A DNA stretch of 64,000 nucleotides from Sporolactobacillus sp. THM7-4 (GCF_004153165.1 NZ_SEMD01000013.1:1-64000), one strand, 5' to 3'; counted from the stretch's first letter, positions 27,055 to 36,577 are shown. Numbers and translations: made by a program. Notes: generated by a model not told the origin, from the sequence alone.

Positions 27055-27636
27055 ATGATGAGAAAAATTGGGCTTTTAGGAGGCACTTTTGATCCGCCTC
27101 ATTTTGCGCACTTGTTGATTGCGGAAGAGGCTCTTGAAAGATGCGGTTTGGATGAGATCTGGTTTTTACCAAGTTATATCCCGCCGCACAAGCAAGGCAA
27201 AGTGGCCCACACAAGTGCTGAGAACCGGGTTGAGATGGTCCGGCTCGCCATTCAGGATAATGACCGGTTTCGATTATCGATGATCGAAATAAACAGGAAG
27301 GGCCGTTCCTATACAGTTGATACCCTTCGAGAGCTGAAAGAAAAGTATCCTCATGAACAGTTTTTCTTTATTCTTGGCGCTGATATGGTGAACGATCTGC
27401 CGACGTGGCATAATATTGATGAACTGTGCCGGCTGACCTCATTCATTGGTTTCAGAAGGCCAGGCTACCATACCGATCACCCCGAAAATGCCAATGTGAT
27501 CTATATAGACATGCCTCAGGTTGACATTTCGTCGAGCTATCTTCGTGATCGATTAAAGGCCGGCCGGACGTGTCGTTATTTTTTACCGGATGCCGTAAGA
27601 AAATATATAGAGGAGAGACGGCTTTATGAAAATTGA
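27055..27636 (+). CDS. nadD: Nicotinate-nucleotide adenylyltransferase
   Basis: NadD joins nicotinate mononucleotide and ATP in NAD synthesis. The nucleotidyltransferase motif GGTFDPPHFAHL is near residue 10 and the ISSSYLRDRL motif is near the C-terminus. Length 193 is normal. Possible starts are GTG 27052, ATG 27055 and ATG 27058; AGGAAAG upstream fits the ATGs best. It overlaps yqeK by 11 bases. Confidence 0.95.
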   Translation: MMRKIGLLGGTFDPPHFAHLLIAEEALERCGLDEIWFLPSYIPPHKQGKVAHTSAENRVEMVRLAIQDNDRFRLSMIEINRKGRSYTVDTLRELKEKYPHEQFFFILGADMVNDLPTWHNIDELCRLTSFIGFRRPGYHTDHPENANVIYIDMPQVDISSSYLRDRLKAGRTCRYFLPDAVRKYIEERRLYEN

Positions 27637-28183
27637 GGAAGCGCAGCAGGCCATCAAAGAAGTTTTGCCTGAGAAACGCTATCTGCATTCGCTCGGTGTC
27701 GCTGATACTGCGGAAAAGCTTGCAGAGAAATACGGGGCTGATTCGGAAAAAGCGAGACTGGCCGGGATGCTGCATGACATTGCCAAATATTTTTCAAAAG
27801 ACGAGCTGGAGGCTATTATCCGGCGCCGTACGGATATACCTGATGATTATCTGGACTATTCGGATAAACTGTGGCATGCACCGGCAGGCGCCGCTTATGT
27901 TCAGGAAAGGTTCGGCTTGAACGACCGGGAAGTTCTCAGCGCGATGACTTATCATACGACAGGCAGGAAGAATATGACGAAACTGGAAAAGATCATTTTT
28001 CTGGCCGACTATATTGAACCCGGTCGTGATTTTCCAGGTGTCAATGAAGTGCGTAAGACGGCAGGGGAGAGCCTTGATGAAGCGGTTTTTCAGGAGCTGC
28101 AGCGGACGATTATTCACCTGCTCGAGAAACGCCAGAGTGTCTATCCGGAAACAGTCGAGGCATATAATGATCTTGTCAGATAA
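27626..28183 (+). CDS. yqeK: HD-domain diadenosine tetraphosphatase YqeK
   Basis: The HD-type metal site shows as HSLGVADTAEKLA, AGMLHDIAK and TYHTTGR. YqeK proteins split Ap4A symmetrically to ADP. The N-terminus overlaps nadD and the length of 185 is normal. It belongs to the yqeG-rsfS operon. Confidence 0.94.
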   Translation: MKIEEAQQAIKEVLPEKRYLHSLGVADTAEKLAEKYGADSEKARLAGMLHDIAKYFSKDELEAIIRRRTDIPDDYLDYSDKLWHAPAGAAYVQERFGLNDREVLSAMTYHTTGRKNMTKLEKIIFLADYIEPGRDFPGVNEVRKTAGESLDEAVFQELQRTIIHLLEKRQSVYPETVEAYNDLVR

Positions 28184-28214
28184 ACGGTGGAGAATTTAAC
28201 AATGAGGTGACTTA

Positions 28215-28568
28215 ATGAATAGTGAGGAATGGGTAAAATATTTTGCGGAGACAGCCGATGACAAGAAGGCGCAGGACATTGTGATGTTAAAAGTAAAAGG
28301 AATATCAATTATGGCCGATTACTTTATCATCTGTCACGGGAATTCGCAAAAACAGGTACAGGCCATCGCGACGGCTCTTAAAAAGGCTGCGGAAGAAAAA
28401 GGACTTTCCGTCAGACGAATGGAAGGTTATGATCAGGCCAGATGGGTACTCGTCGACCTTGGCGATATCGTCGTCCACGTTTTTCATAAGGATGAACGGG
28501 ATTATTACCAGTTAGAGAAATTATGGGGAGATGCCCCTTTATATACTTTAGAAAAAAAGCCGCTTTAA
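28215..28568 (+). CDS. rsfS: Ribosome silencing factor
   Basis: RsfS (B. subtilis YqeL) binds ribosomal protein L14 and blocks subunit joining under nutrient stress. The 117 residues carry the family pattern VMLKVKGISIMADYFIICHG and WVLVDLGDIVVHVFH. ATG with AATGAGGTGAC upstream. In B. subtilis the methyltransferase gene yqeM follows; here the operon ends at a terminator that overlaps the rsfS stop codon. Confidence 0.95.
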   Translation: MNSEEWVKYFAETADDKKAQDIVMLKVKGISIMADYFIICHGNSQKQVQAIATALKKAAEEKGLSVRRMEGYDQARWVLVDLGDIVVHVFHKDERDYYQLEKLWGDAPLYTLEKKPL

Positions 28569-28579
28569 AAGCGGCTTTT
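28555..28579. terminator. Bidirectional terminator between rsfS and comER
   Basis: AAAAGCCGCTT-TAA-AAGCGGCTTTT is a perfect 11-pair stem with A and T tracts on either side, usable from both strands. It contains the rsfS stop codon; comER converges on it from the right. Confidence 0.85.
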
Positions 28580-28652
28580 AAAATTTTTTATTAAAAAGAA
28601 GGATATACTGTGGCCGAAGCTGAATAATAAAAGAGTTCTGCTTTTATGCCTG

Positions 28653-29498
28653 TTACCGCGATTCTTCCGGCAGATCTCCCTGATCAAAGAACGGGTCCAC
28701 AGCCTGATGATCCTCAATGAACTTTTTTCGGGTTTCTTCGAACAGATGCTCAAAAACCCCTCCATACCCGGTTTTCAGTACATTCAACCCCACCCCGGTC
28801 ACACCGCCTTTCACAGTGACTTTTTCTCTGAGTTCAGTAAGCGTGAACGTTTGATCTTCCAGCAGTTTACCAAATCCGATGACCATCTGAGTAACCAGTT
28901 CGGTCGCATCGTCTTCAGAAATGGGTGTCGATCGAACGGCGCCCTCAATCATTTTTTCGAGTAAAAAAGAGAGAAAAGCGGGACCACAGCTTGAAAGATC
29001 GGAAGCCACCCTTATATTTTTTTCACTGATTTCAACTGGATGCGAAAAATTTTCAAGCAGGGTCCAAATCTTTGTTTTTTGCCGATCATTCATGCTCGTA
29101 CCAAATGTGACGAGTGTGCTTCCTGCAAGTGCCTGATTGACAATGCTTGGTACGACCCGCGTAACAGAGCAGGAGATCATTTTTTCCAGCTGAGTAAGGG
29201 TAATCGGGCTTGTTATGGAAACTGCCAGCTGATCCGGGCGCCATGTATTCTGTACGGACTGAAGCAGGGGAAAAAATTGCAGCGGTTTAATACAGAGAAA
29301 GACAATCGCTGCATGTTTAATTACCTCGTGGGGTGTAGGGCAAACGGTCAGTCCGGGATACGCATTTGCCAGATTCCGAGCTTTTTCTTCCGTTCGGTTC
29401 GTCATCCAAATATGTGACGGCTTTACTGATTTACTCTTTATTAAAGCCTCTATGATCAGCGATCCCATGGTTCCTGTTCCGATAACGCCGATCTTCAT
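28653..29498 (-). CDS. comER: ComER, pyrroline-5-carboxylate reductase-like protein
   Basis: The N-terminal Rossmann loop is IGVIGTGTMGSLIIEAL and the C-terminal dimerisation domain has SSCGPAFLSFLLEKM and TVKGGVTGVGL, as in ProC. In B. subtilis comER is divergent from comEA and not required for transformation; it has been linked to sporulation and biofilm control in Bacillus. The true start is probably ATG 29498, well spaced from GAGGTG; the GTG three codons upstream lies inside that ribosome site. It is divergent from comEA, as expected. Confidence 0.9.
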   Translation of the reverse strand: MKIGVIGTGTMGSLIIEALIKSKSVKPSHIWMTNRTEEKARNLANAYPGLTVCPTPHEVIKHAAIVFLCIKPLQFFPLLQSVQNTWRPDQLAVSITSPITLTQLEKMISCSVTRVVPSIVNQALAGSTLVTFGTSMNDRQKTKIWTLLENFSHPVEISEKNIRVASDLSSCGPAFLSFLLEKMIEGAVRSTPISEDDATELVTQMVIGFGKLLEDQTFTLTELREKVTVKGGVTGVGLNVLKTGYGGVFEHLFEETRKKFIEDHQAVDPFFDQGDLPEESR

Positions 29499-29623
29499 CT
29501 GCTTCACCTCAATCTGTGGGGTATCCTTTCAGAACTCTATGAGATGTCTTAATGATTTATGTCTCGCGGTAAGGCGTAAAGCAGAATCAGCAGACTATTT
29601 CAGTTTCAGAAGGGAGTGATACT

Positions 29624-30298
29624 GTGGGGGAATTTTGGAGAAAGTACAAAACGGTACTGATAATCCTGATGGCTGTGATGTTTATTGCCTCAATGTTGAT
29701 TTACCGGCAGATCTCGGCTCAGGGAAAAGCAGCTGAAGAAAGAAAGGCGGAAGCTTTATTCTCGAAGATGTCACAAAAGCAAGCGCCCACCCAGCCGGAT
29801 AACAAAAACGGGCAAAGCAGTGCACTGAAACCGCAGAAGGAAATCATTGTGGATATTAAAGGGGCTGTCAAAATGCCTGGAATCTACCGGATGAAACCGG
29901 ATGATCGTGTCAGTGATGCGATCAATGACGCGGGCGGCCTGACCGTTAAGGCAGACGAAAATAAAATCAATCTTGCGCAGAAAGTTTCGGATGAAATGGT
30001 CATCTACGTACCGGAAAAGGGGACGGATAAAGTTCCGGAGATTGTTCAGGCGAGCGGAGGTGGCGCGGTTACTCCATCCCGGCCGGGAACTTCCGGACAG
30101 GACCAGGTCGTTAATATTAATACGGCAGATGAGCAGGAACTTCAGAATCTTCCGGGAATCGGACCTGCGAAAGCAAAAGCCATATTCCATTATCGGGAGG
30201 AGCATGGCCCGTTCAAAACAGTTGATGAATTGACGAATGTTACAGGAATCGGCGAGAAATCTCTTGAAAAAATCAAGCCTTCCGCCACGGTGAATTAA
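29624..30298 (+). CDS. comEA: Competence DNA receptor ComEA
   Basis: ComEA binds incoming double-stranded DNA outside the membrane. A short cytoplasmic N-terminus leads to one membrane anchor (TVLIILMAVMFIASMLIY, about residues 10-27), a Lys/Gln-rich linker, a SLBB domain (IIVDIKGAVKMPGIYRM...), a Gly/Ser-rich spacer and a double helix-hairpin-helix DNA-binding tail (LQNLPGIGPAKAKAI; LTNVTGIGEKSLEKI). It starts with GTG after AAGGGAGTG. No obvious ComK box was found upstream. Confidence 0.95.
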   Translation: MGEFWRKYKTVLIILMAVMFIASMLIYRQISAQGKAAEERKAEALFSKMSQKQAPTQPDNKNGQSSALKPQKEIIVDIKGAVKMPGIYRMKPDDRVSDAINDAGGLTVKADENKINLAQKVSDEMVIYVPEKGTDKVPEIVQASGGGAVTPSRPGTSGQDQVVNINTADEQELQNLPGIGPAKAKAIFHYREEHGPFKTVDELTNVTGIGEKSLEKIKPSATVN

Positions 30299-30385
30299 CA
30301 CTTTTCATGGAATTTTCCAAAACCGTGCGGTGATTTTTTTGTTAGAATAAGGAAGTACGAGACACAAATCAGGAGGAAGAAAAAA

Positions 30386-30967
30386 ATGAAAAGATTATCC
30401 TGGGATCAGTACTTTATGGCCCAGAGCCATTTGCTTGCTTCCCGGAGCACCTGTACACGTCTGGTCGTCGGAGCAACGATTGTCCGCGACAGACGGATTA
30501 TTGCCGGGGGATATAACGGATCAATTTCGGGTGGGGTGCACTGCACGGATGAAGGATGTTACGTGATTGACGGACACTGTGTCCGGACAATCCATGCGGA
30601 AATGAATGCGATTCTTCAATGCGCGAAGTTTGGGGAATCTACGGATAAAGCTGAAATCTATGTCACCCATTTCCCATGTATTCAGTGCTGTAAGGCGATT
30701 ATTCAGGCGGGCATCAAGAGTGTATACTATGCGAATGATTACAGGAATGATCCTTATGCGGAGGAACTCTTCAAGCTGGCCAAAGTCAAGGTCGAAAAAG
30801 TCCCTTTTGACAACATCTTCGAAATTAAAGAACAGGATATTTCGGCCAGACAACTGTCATATTTTGCTTCGCTCTTTAAAAAGCTGGAAGAAAAAGGGGT
30901 TGGAAAGGAAGAACTGAAAGATCTTTACGGGCAGGCAGAGCAATTATTCTTTGCTCATGGTGACTGA
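30386..30967 (+). CDS. comEB: dCMP deaminase-family protein ComEB
   Basis: The zinc deaminase motifs are HAEMNAI and PCIQCCKAI, so the active site is intact. Additional cysteines in the N-terminal half (CTDEGCYVIDGHCVRT) are typical of ComEB. It is needed for polar localisation of ComGA in B. subtilis and may also supply dUMP. Length is 193. AGGAGGAAG precedes the ATG. Three bases separate it from comEC. Confidence 0.95.
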   Translation: MKRLSWDQYFMAQSHLLASRSTCTRLVVGATIVRDRRIIAGGYNGSISGGVHCTDEGCYVIDGHCVRTIHAEMNAILQCAKFGESTDKAEIYVTHFPCIQCCKAIIQAGIKSVYYANDYRNDPYAEELFKLAKVKVEKVPFDNIFEIKEQDISARQLSYFASLFKKLEEKGVGKEELKDLYGQAEQLFFAHGD

Positions 30968-30970
30968 TCC

Positions 30971-33280
30971 ATGCCTTTTTCAGGTAAATGGCATCTCCTC
31001 AGTTTGACTGCCTGCCTTGCAGCCTGGGCGGTGGCAGGTGATCAGCCGGTCGTGTTGCTTCTTCTTTTGGGTTACGGTTTTTATCTTGTTTTGGGCCGGT
31101 ATTACCGGATGCTCACTGCGCTTGTGGCAGTCTCCCTGATCATCGTTCTCGATGTCATCTATTTTCAGTCACGAAGTACGGTACTATCCGCGAAACAGTC
31201 GAATTTTACGGGAAAAGTGGAAACCAGTCCTGTATTTGACGGAGATCAGCTGACTTTTATTTTGCGTACTGAACCCGGGGAACTTGTCAAAACGTATGTG
31301 CAGCTTTCTTCATTGAAGATGAAACAAAAGTTATACCGGTCGCTCAGGCCCGGGGTGATCTGCAGTTTGTCCGGGCAGCTTGAAAAGCCCTCAAAAGCAT
31401 CAAATTTCCATGCTTTTGATAATCGCATCTATCTGGCCGATCAACATATTTTCTGGCAGCTTCAGGCACATGGACCTCCCCGGTTCCTGGATACACCCGT
31501 TTCGCCCGTTGACCGGCTCAGACAGTTCAGGCAGGATCAGATCGAACGAATTCAGTCGATGTTTCCACCGGGCGCTGCCGCTATGATGAACGCGTTGATC
31601 TTTGGAGAGGATACCGGGCTTGATCCGGATCTGGAAAGTGCCTATCAGCTTTTTGGCATTGTTCATCTTCTTGTCGTCTCCGGTATGCATATCACTGTCA
31701 TTTTCGGGTGCCTCTTCTTTGCAGCTTCAAGGATCGGTATCGTACGGGGATACATCAGTCTTTTATTTTTGATGATCATTCCGCTTTATGTGTTGATAAC
31801 CGGCGCAGAGCCGTCGATCACACGATCCGGATTGACGGCAGGTTTATTTTTCGCTGCGGGGCTGGTCAGGATGGAAAGGCTGAGAAGCACAGATTTGATC
31901 AGCATCGCCTGCATGCTGATGATCATTTACGATCCATATGTCGTCTTTGACCCTGGATTCGAGCTTTCTTTTACCGTAACGTTTGTAATCCTGATCGCGG
32001 CACCTTTAATCGCTACAAAATATTCATCATCTGTGATCAGACTATTCGTCCTTTCCATTGTCAGTGAACTCGCGGCCCTTCCGATTGTCGTGACTCACTT
32101 CTACCAGCTTTCTCTGATCGGCTTTTTCATTGGAATATTTTTTGTACCCTATATTACCCTGATTATTCTCCCGCTGTCGATCATTTCTTATCTTGCCGGT
32201 ACAATCTTCCCCCTCTTTGTTCCTTTCCTGTCGTTCATCTTTGAGCAGCTCATTGGTCTGCCACATCGTGGTTTAATTTACCTCTATCAACATCCTGTTT
32301 TTCAACTGGATTATGGTGCACTGAGTCCGCTGATGACGATTGTGGCTGTTTTGATCATCGGGTCCTCATTTCTTCTCTGGGAAAGATGGAATACATTTTG
32401 GACGTCCGGATTGTTGTTTTTTTCATTTCTGATCATTTACGGGATCATCGTCCTTGCGGATATTGCTAATCCGTATGGAACGGTAACTTTTTTAGATGTG
32501 GGGCAGGGAGACAGTATCCTGATCCGCCTTCCCCACCGCGGGGGCAATCTGTTAATTGACAGTGGCGGCACCATTCCCTATCCCCAGGCAGACTGGCAGA
32601 AAAAAAGGAAACCTTTCGAAGTCGGAAGGGACGTTGATCTGCATGAAATGAGGGCGCTCGGTATCTCCTCCCTTGATGTTGTGGTCATGACCCACAGGGA
32701 TTACGATCACATTGGCGGAATGAAGGGAATAGTCGGCCAGATACCGATTAAAAAAATGATGACGAATCCTTATTTTGACCCGAATGAAGCGGATCAGAAT
32801 CTATTTAGAAAAGCAATTCGTACAGGAACAAGGCTCCTCACTCTGAAATCCGGTCAAACGATTGAGATAGGAGGGACGGTTTTTAAAGTACTGTCCCCTT
32901 CATCCCGTTCGGACAGCAACAACAATTCCCTTGTCATCGAGGCGGTTCTGGGCGGGAAGCGCTGGCTTTTTACGGGTGATATGGGGACAGAGGGCGAAAA
33001 ACGGCTCCTGAATCATTATCCGTCCGTCCGGGCCGATATTTTAAAACTCGGGCATCACGGCAGCCGGACGTCGTCATCGGATGAATTTCTCGATAAACTG
33101 AATCCTGCAATCGCTATTGTCTCGTGCGGAAAAAACAACCGCTACGGGCATCCTCATCCGGAAACCATTAAACGCCTGAACAAGCGTCATATTGCCATCC
33201 TTCGTACCGATCGCTCCGGGGCAATCCGGTTCACATTTTCCAAAACAAAGATTGTAAAAATCGAAACGGCAATTAAATAA
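30971..33280 (+). CDS. comEC: Competence DNA channel ComEC
   Basis: ComEC forms the pore for single-stranded DNA uptake. The 769 residues contain N-terminal membrane segments, an OB-like external domain, a central competence domain with many transmembrane helices (from about residue 215 onward, e.g. LFGIVHLLVVSGMHITVIFG), and a C-terminal metallo-beta-lactamase-like domain with THRDYDHIGG and LGHHGSRTSS. All expected parts are present, so uptake machinery could be functional; the comG and comF loci are outside the window. Confidence 0.95.
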   Translation: MPFSGKWHLLSLTACLAAWAVAGDQPVVLLLLLGYGFYLVLGRYYRMLTALVAVSLIIVLDVIYFQSRSTVLSAKQSNFTGKVETSPVFDGDQLTFILRTEPGELVKTYVQLSSLKMKQKLYRSLRPGVICSLSGQLEKPSKASNFHAFDNRIYLADQHIFWQLQAHGPPRFLDTPVSPVDRLRQFRQDQIERIQSMFPPGAAAMMNALIFGEDTGLDPDLESAYQLFGIVHLLVVSGMHITVIFGCLFFAASRIGIVRGYISLLFLMIIPLYVLITGAEPSITRSGLTAGLFFAAGLVRMERLRSTDLISIACMLMIIYDPYVVFDPGFELSFTVTFVILIAAPLIATKYSSSVIRLFVLSIVSELAALPIVVTHFYQLSLIGFFIGIFFVPYITLIILPLSIISYLAGTIFPLFVPFLSFIFEQLIGLPHRGLIYLYQHPVFQLDYGALSPLMTIVAVLIIGSSFLLWERWNTFWTSGLLFFSFLIIYGIIVLADIANPYGTVTFLDVGQGDSILIRLPHRGGNLLIDSGGTIPYPQADWQKKRKPFEVGRDVDLHEMRALGISSLDVVVMTHRDYDHIGGMKGIVGQIPIKKMMTNPYFDPNEADQNLFRKAIRTGTRLLTLKSGQTIEIGGTVFKVLSPSSRSDSNNNSLVIEAVLGGKRWLFTGDMGTEGEKRLLNHYPSVRADILKLGHHGSRTSSSDEFLDKLNPAIAIVSCGKNNRYGHPHPETIKRLNKRHIAILRTDRSGAIRFTFSKTKIVKIETAIK

Positions 33281-33533
33281 AATATAGCAAAATTTCCAGT
33301 AATTAAAGTCTGATGACAAGAGTTGTCACCCATACTATACCTTCACATAGGATAACATAGGAGAGAAACAGAACATCGTCTGTCCCGCGTCGTCCTAGGC
33401 TTCGCTTGACAGGCGTTCATATAGATTTCAGGGGGTTGGCCTATCGGCTGATCCCTTTTTCTTATACTTGCCATAAAGCGTGGGCAACGGTAAAGTAGAA
33501 TGGGAACAGGGGATATGTGAACAGGGGGTGATC
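33281..33533. other. comEC-holA intergenic region
   Basis: This 250-base gap has a dyad TGACAA-GAG-TTGTCA at 33314-33328 and, just after it, CATACTAT (33331-33338), which resembles a sporulation sigma -10 but has no partner -35. B. subtilis has the small gene yqzM here; I found no counterpart with a ribosome site. Confidence 0.45.
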
Positions 33534-34613
33534 CTGACGGCACAAATTAAACAAAACGATCTCTCAATTAAGAAACCATTGGCCTCTATCTATTTGCTTT
33601 ACGGTACACAGGATTATCTTATCCAGTTATTAACAAAAAATATTATACAGGAAGCACTTCCTGAGGAGATGCGAGATTTTAATCTGTCACGATATGATAT
33701 GCTCGAAGTACCGATTGAAGAAGCGATTGAAGACGCAGAGACGCTGCCCTTCATGAGCGATAAAAAAGTGGTTGTTCTCGAGAATCCTTTTTTCCTGACC
33801 GGTGAAAAAGTGAAAGCTAAAATTGAACAGAATGTGAAACGATTAGACCAGTACGCTGAACATCCGTCACCGGATTCGATTCTGGTTATTGTTGCTAAAT
33901 ATGAAAAACTGGATCGCCGCAAGAAGCTGGTCAGGAATCTTGAAAAATCGGCAGATGTCCGTGAATTGTCTAAACTGACGGATACGCTGATTTTTCATCT
34001 TCTGGAAAATATTGCTGCCCGTTTCGGATCGGTTTACACGAAAAGCGGACACGAGCAGCTGATCGCGTCCGTTGGTCCGCATTTAATGCAGCTGGCCAAT
34101 GAAGTAGAAAAATGTGCGCTTTATTGTGGACCGGACCGGCCGATCGACAGGCAGGCTGTTCTTGAAATCGGCTCACGGTCACTGGAAACGAATGTATTCC
34201 TGCTCGTTAACAAAGTGATGCAGCGGAAGACAGCGGACGCGCTCCACCTTGTTCATGAGCTGGTGAACATGAATGAGGAGCCGCTGAAACTGCTCGCTTT
34301 ACTTGAACGGCAGTTTCGGATTGTGTATCAGGTCGGCTATTACCGGAAGGCGGGCTACACGCAAAACGCCATAGCAGGAAAAATCGGTATCCATCCTTAT
34401 GCTGTCAAGCTTGCTTCCGACCAGACGCACTTATTCAGCCAGGAGACGTTGAAGCACGCTCTCGACAAATGCGGGGAGACGGATTATCTGATCAAAAGCG
34501 GAAGAGTCGATAAACTTCTTGCTCTTGAGATGCTGATTCATGAAACGGCCTCAAGTCACTCGCAGGATCGAAATTTGTCAAAAGATGAAAGTTCTCCACA
34601 AAACCTGATTTGA
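33534..34613 (+). CDS. holA: DNA polymerase III delta subunit
   Basis: HolA is the clamp-loader subunit that opens the beta ring. The sequence fits the family: LASIYLLYGTQDYLIQ at the N-terminus, the long middle AAA-like region, and ALLERQFRIVYQVGYY near residue 255. The start is unusual. A 12-base match to the 16S 3' end (AGGGGGTGATCC) leads to CTG at 33534, giving about 359 residues and the expected N-terminal length. GTG codons further up (33528, 33480) are in frame but overlap or precede that site. Confidence 0.88.
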   Translation: MTAQIKQNDLSIKKPLASIYLLYGTQDYLIQLLTKNIIQEALPEEMRDFNLSRYDMLEVPIEEAIEDAETLPFMSDKKVVVLENPFFLTGEKVKAKIEQNVKRLDQYAEHPSPDSILVIVAKYEKLDRRKKLVRNLEKSADVRELSKLTDTLIFHLLENIAARFGSVYTKSGHEQLIASVGPHLMQLANEVEKCALYCGPDRPIDRQAVLEIGSRSLETNVFLLVNKVMQRKTADALHLVHELVNMNEEPLKLLALLERQFRIVYQVGYYRKAGYTQNAIAGKIGIHPYAVKLASDQTHLFSQETLKHALDKCGETDYLIKSGRVDKLLALEMLIHETASSHSQDRNLSKDESSPQNLI

Positions 34614-34683
34614 TGCTCTGGTTTGTGCTTGAAAATTAATCTGAAATGCAAAAATCTTTTCCTGTCTTTGGATAAAGCCAAAT

Positions 34684-34719
34684 AAAAAAGCGGGAACCGT
34701 CAATCGGTTCCCGCTTTTT
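34684..34719. terminator. Bidirectional terminator between holA and rpsT
   Basis: AAAAAGCGGGAACCG and CGGTTCCCGCTTTTT form a perfect stem of about 15 pairs around TCAAT, usable from both strands. Confidence 0.9.
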
Positions 34720-34727
34720 CAAAAGTG

Positions 34728-34994
34728 TTACGCATTCAGTTCATTCATTTTCTTAGACAGTCTGGACTTTTCACGAGCTGCCTTGTTTTTGTGAATCAAG
34801 CCTTTAGTTGCGGCTTTGTCGACTTTCTTTGTTGCTGCGAGAAATGCTTCCTTAGCACCTTCAACATCTTTTTCGTCAACTTTCGCGTTGAAACTCTTGA
34901 TGGCTGTGCGCATAGCGGACTTGAACATCATGTTATGCTGGCGATTGGATTCGCTTTTCTTCACACGCTTGATGGCTGATTTAATGTTAGGCAT
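34728..34994 (-). CDS. rpsT: Small-subunit ribosomal protein S20
   Basis: The 88-residue basic helical protein ([20 protein letters not shown] ... [20 protein letters not shown]) is S20, which binds 16S rRNA. TTGGAGGTGAAAGTA precedes the ATG; the in-frame codons further upstream are part of that leader. It is the only minus-strand gene between holA and gpr, as in B. subtilis. Confidence 0.97.
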   Translation of the reverse strand: MPNIKSAIKRVKKSESNRQHNMMFKSAMRTAIKSFNAKVDEKDVEGAKEAFLAATKKVDKAATKGLIHKNKAAREKSRLSKKMNELNA

Positions 34995-35036
34995 TACTTT
35001 CACCTCCAAATCCTGGATTCCCGGTCAAACATAAAT

Positions 35037-35078
35037 AAAAGGCTGCAAAAACAGTGACCATTTGCGGAATCTGCAGCC
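35037..35078 (-). promoter_or_regulatory. Hairpin with T tract in the rpsT leader
   Basis: On the minus strand GGCTGCA (35072-35078) pairs with TGCAGCC (35041-35047), followed by TTTTATTTAT, about 45 bases before the rpsT start. It has the form of an attenuator and could serve autogenous control, but the loop is long (24 bases). Confidence 0.4.
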
Positions 35079-35299
35079 ATTCCCTTTATAAAGGTCGTTC
35101 AAAAAATCATCAGATAATCATGGCGTCTCTTCGCCGACTCATATCTTTCGCTGCTTTTTTGAACACGCGCTCATAGAGATAATTTCCGACAAAATGTATT
35201 GTATCAAAGCCTATACGCTTTTGCAATGATGAATGAAAAATGGACAGGAGGATCATCCTTTTAAAGCAAACTTTTTAAATGAAGCAGGGGGATAAACGG

Positions 35300-36382
35300 A
35301 TGACTGAGCGATTGGATCTCAAAGCCTTCGAGGTACGAACGGACCTGGCAATTGAAGCAAGAGAGCAGCAGAATGTTGCCGATCAGGGAATGATGGTGAA
35401 CGAAAAAAATGAGAATGGGATTAAAATAACAAGAATGACGATTAAACCAGCTGTGTCCACCAGAATGAAGAAAAAACCGGGTAATTATTTAACGTTTGAA
35501 GCCCGGGAACTGCGCAGCGGCGACACAGAAGTTGAGGAGAAGGTGGAGAAGGCTTTTGCCCGTTATTTTGCCCGTTTTCTCATCGATCTCGGCATTTCCC
35601 ATGAGGCAAGCTGTCTTGTTGTCGGACTGGGAAACCGGAAAGTCACACCAGATGCACTCGGCCCGAGCGTCATTGAAAATTTGCTTGTAACCAGGCATCT
35701 GTTTGATTTACAGCCGCAAAACGTTCAGAAAGGGTACCGTCCCGTAAGCGCGATTACACCGGGAGTAATGGGACTGACCGGAATCGAGACGAGCGATATC
35801 ATTCTCGGGGTCATTGAAAAGTCGAAACCGGATTTTGTGATCGCTGTGGATGCGCTGGCCGCTCGCTCAATTGAAAGGGTCAACACAACGATTCAGGTTT
35901 CCGACAGCGGCATTAATCCCGGATCGGGGATCGGCAATAACAGAAAAGAACTCAGCCGGGACACACTCGGTATTCCTGTCGTTGCCGTAGGAGTTCCTAC
36001 CGTTGTCGATGCGGTAACCATTACGAGTGACGTTCTGGATTTGCTGCTTAAGCATCTTTCTAAAGAAATGAGTAACACGAGACCTTCAAAATCGCTCGTT
36101 CCTTCATGGTTACCGTTCGGTGAAAAAGAAAATTATCAGGACATTGAACTTCCCGGAAAAGAAAAAAGAACCACTTTTCTTGGCCTGGTCGGGACGCTCT
36201 CTCAAAGTGAAAAGGCACAATTAATTCAAGAGGCACTCGGTGCTTCAGGGAGCCAAATGATGGTGACACCTAAGGAAGTCGACTTTTTTATTGAGAAAAT
36301 GGGAAACATTCTTGCCGGAGGACTTAACGCCGCCCTCCATCAGCAAGTCAATCAGGAAAACGTCGGTCACTTCACCCATTAA
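35300..36382 (+). CDS. gpr: Germination protease
   Basis: GPR degrades small acid-soluble spore proteins during germination. It is made as an inactive zymogen in the forespore; the segment [11 protein letters not shown], where the propeptide is removed, is intact near residue 15. The core has [17 protein letters not shown] and [30 protein letters not shown] precedes the ATG at 35300. No convincing forespore promoter was found in the 300-base gap upstream. In B. subtilis spoIIP follows; here yqxA does. Confidence 0.96.
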   Translation: MTERLDLKAFEVRTDLAIEAREQQNVADQGMMVNEKNENGIKITRMTIKPAVSTRMKKKPGNYLTFEARELRSGDTEVEEKVEKAFARYFARFLIDLGISHEASCLVVGLGNRKVTPDALGPSVIENLLVTRHLFDLQPQNVQKGYRPVSAITPGVMGLTGIETSDIILGVIEKSKPDFVIAVDALAARSIERVNTTIQVSDSGINPGSGIGNNRKELSRDTLGIPVVAVGVPTVVDAVTITSDVLDLLLKHLSKEMSNTRPSKSLVPSWLPFGEKENYQDIELPGKEKRTTFLGLVGTLSQSEKAQLIQEALGASGSQMMVTPKEVDFFIEKMGNILAGGLNAALHQQVNQENVGHFTH

Positions 36383-36577
36383 AATCATGGGTTCGCCTGA
36401 ACCTTACGAATTAAGTTGAACTTTCCGGATTCAGCCGGGTCTTTACCAATTCGGCAGCAGGCTCGAAACGAAACTTCTCCAATAAGATATCCCGTTCATG
36501 ATTTTTCTTCCATCCGCATATGTATGTACAAAAGAAGTTGCGGGACGAGCTCTTCACCAGGTGAAAGGAGCGGGAAA

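Noticed and set aside
33343-33543. 66-codon minus-strand frame in the comEC-holA gap (possible yqzM)
   Set aside because: The translation does not resemble YqzM or another small hydrophobic protein, and there is no ribosome site.
36416-36577. 54-codon N-terminal extension of yqxA
   Set aside because: No ribosome site at 36416, whereas AAAGGAGCGGG precedes the ATG at 36578, and the family starts with the membrane segment.
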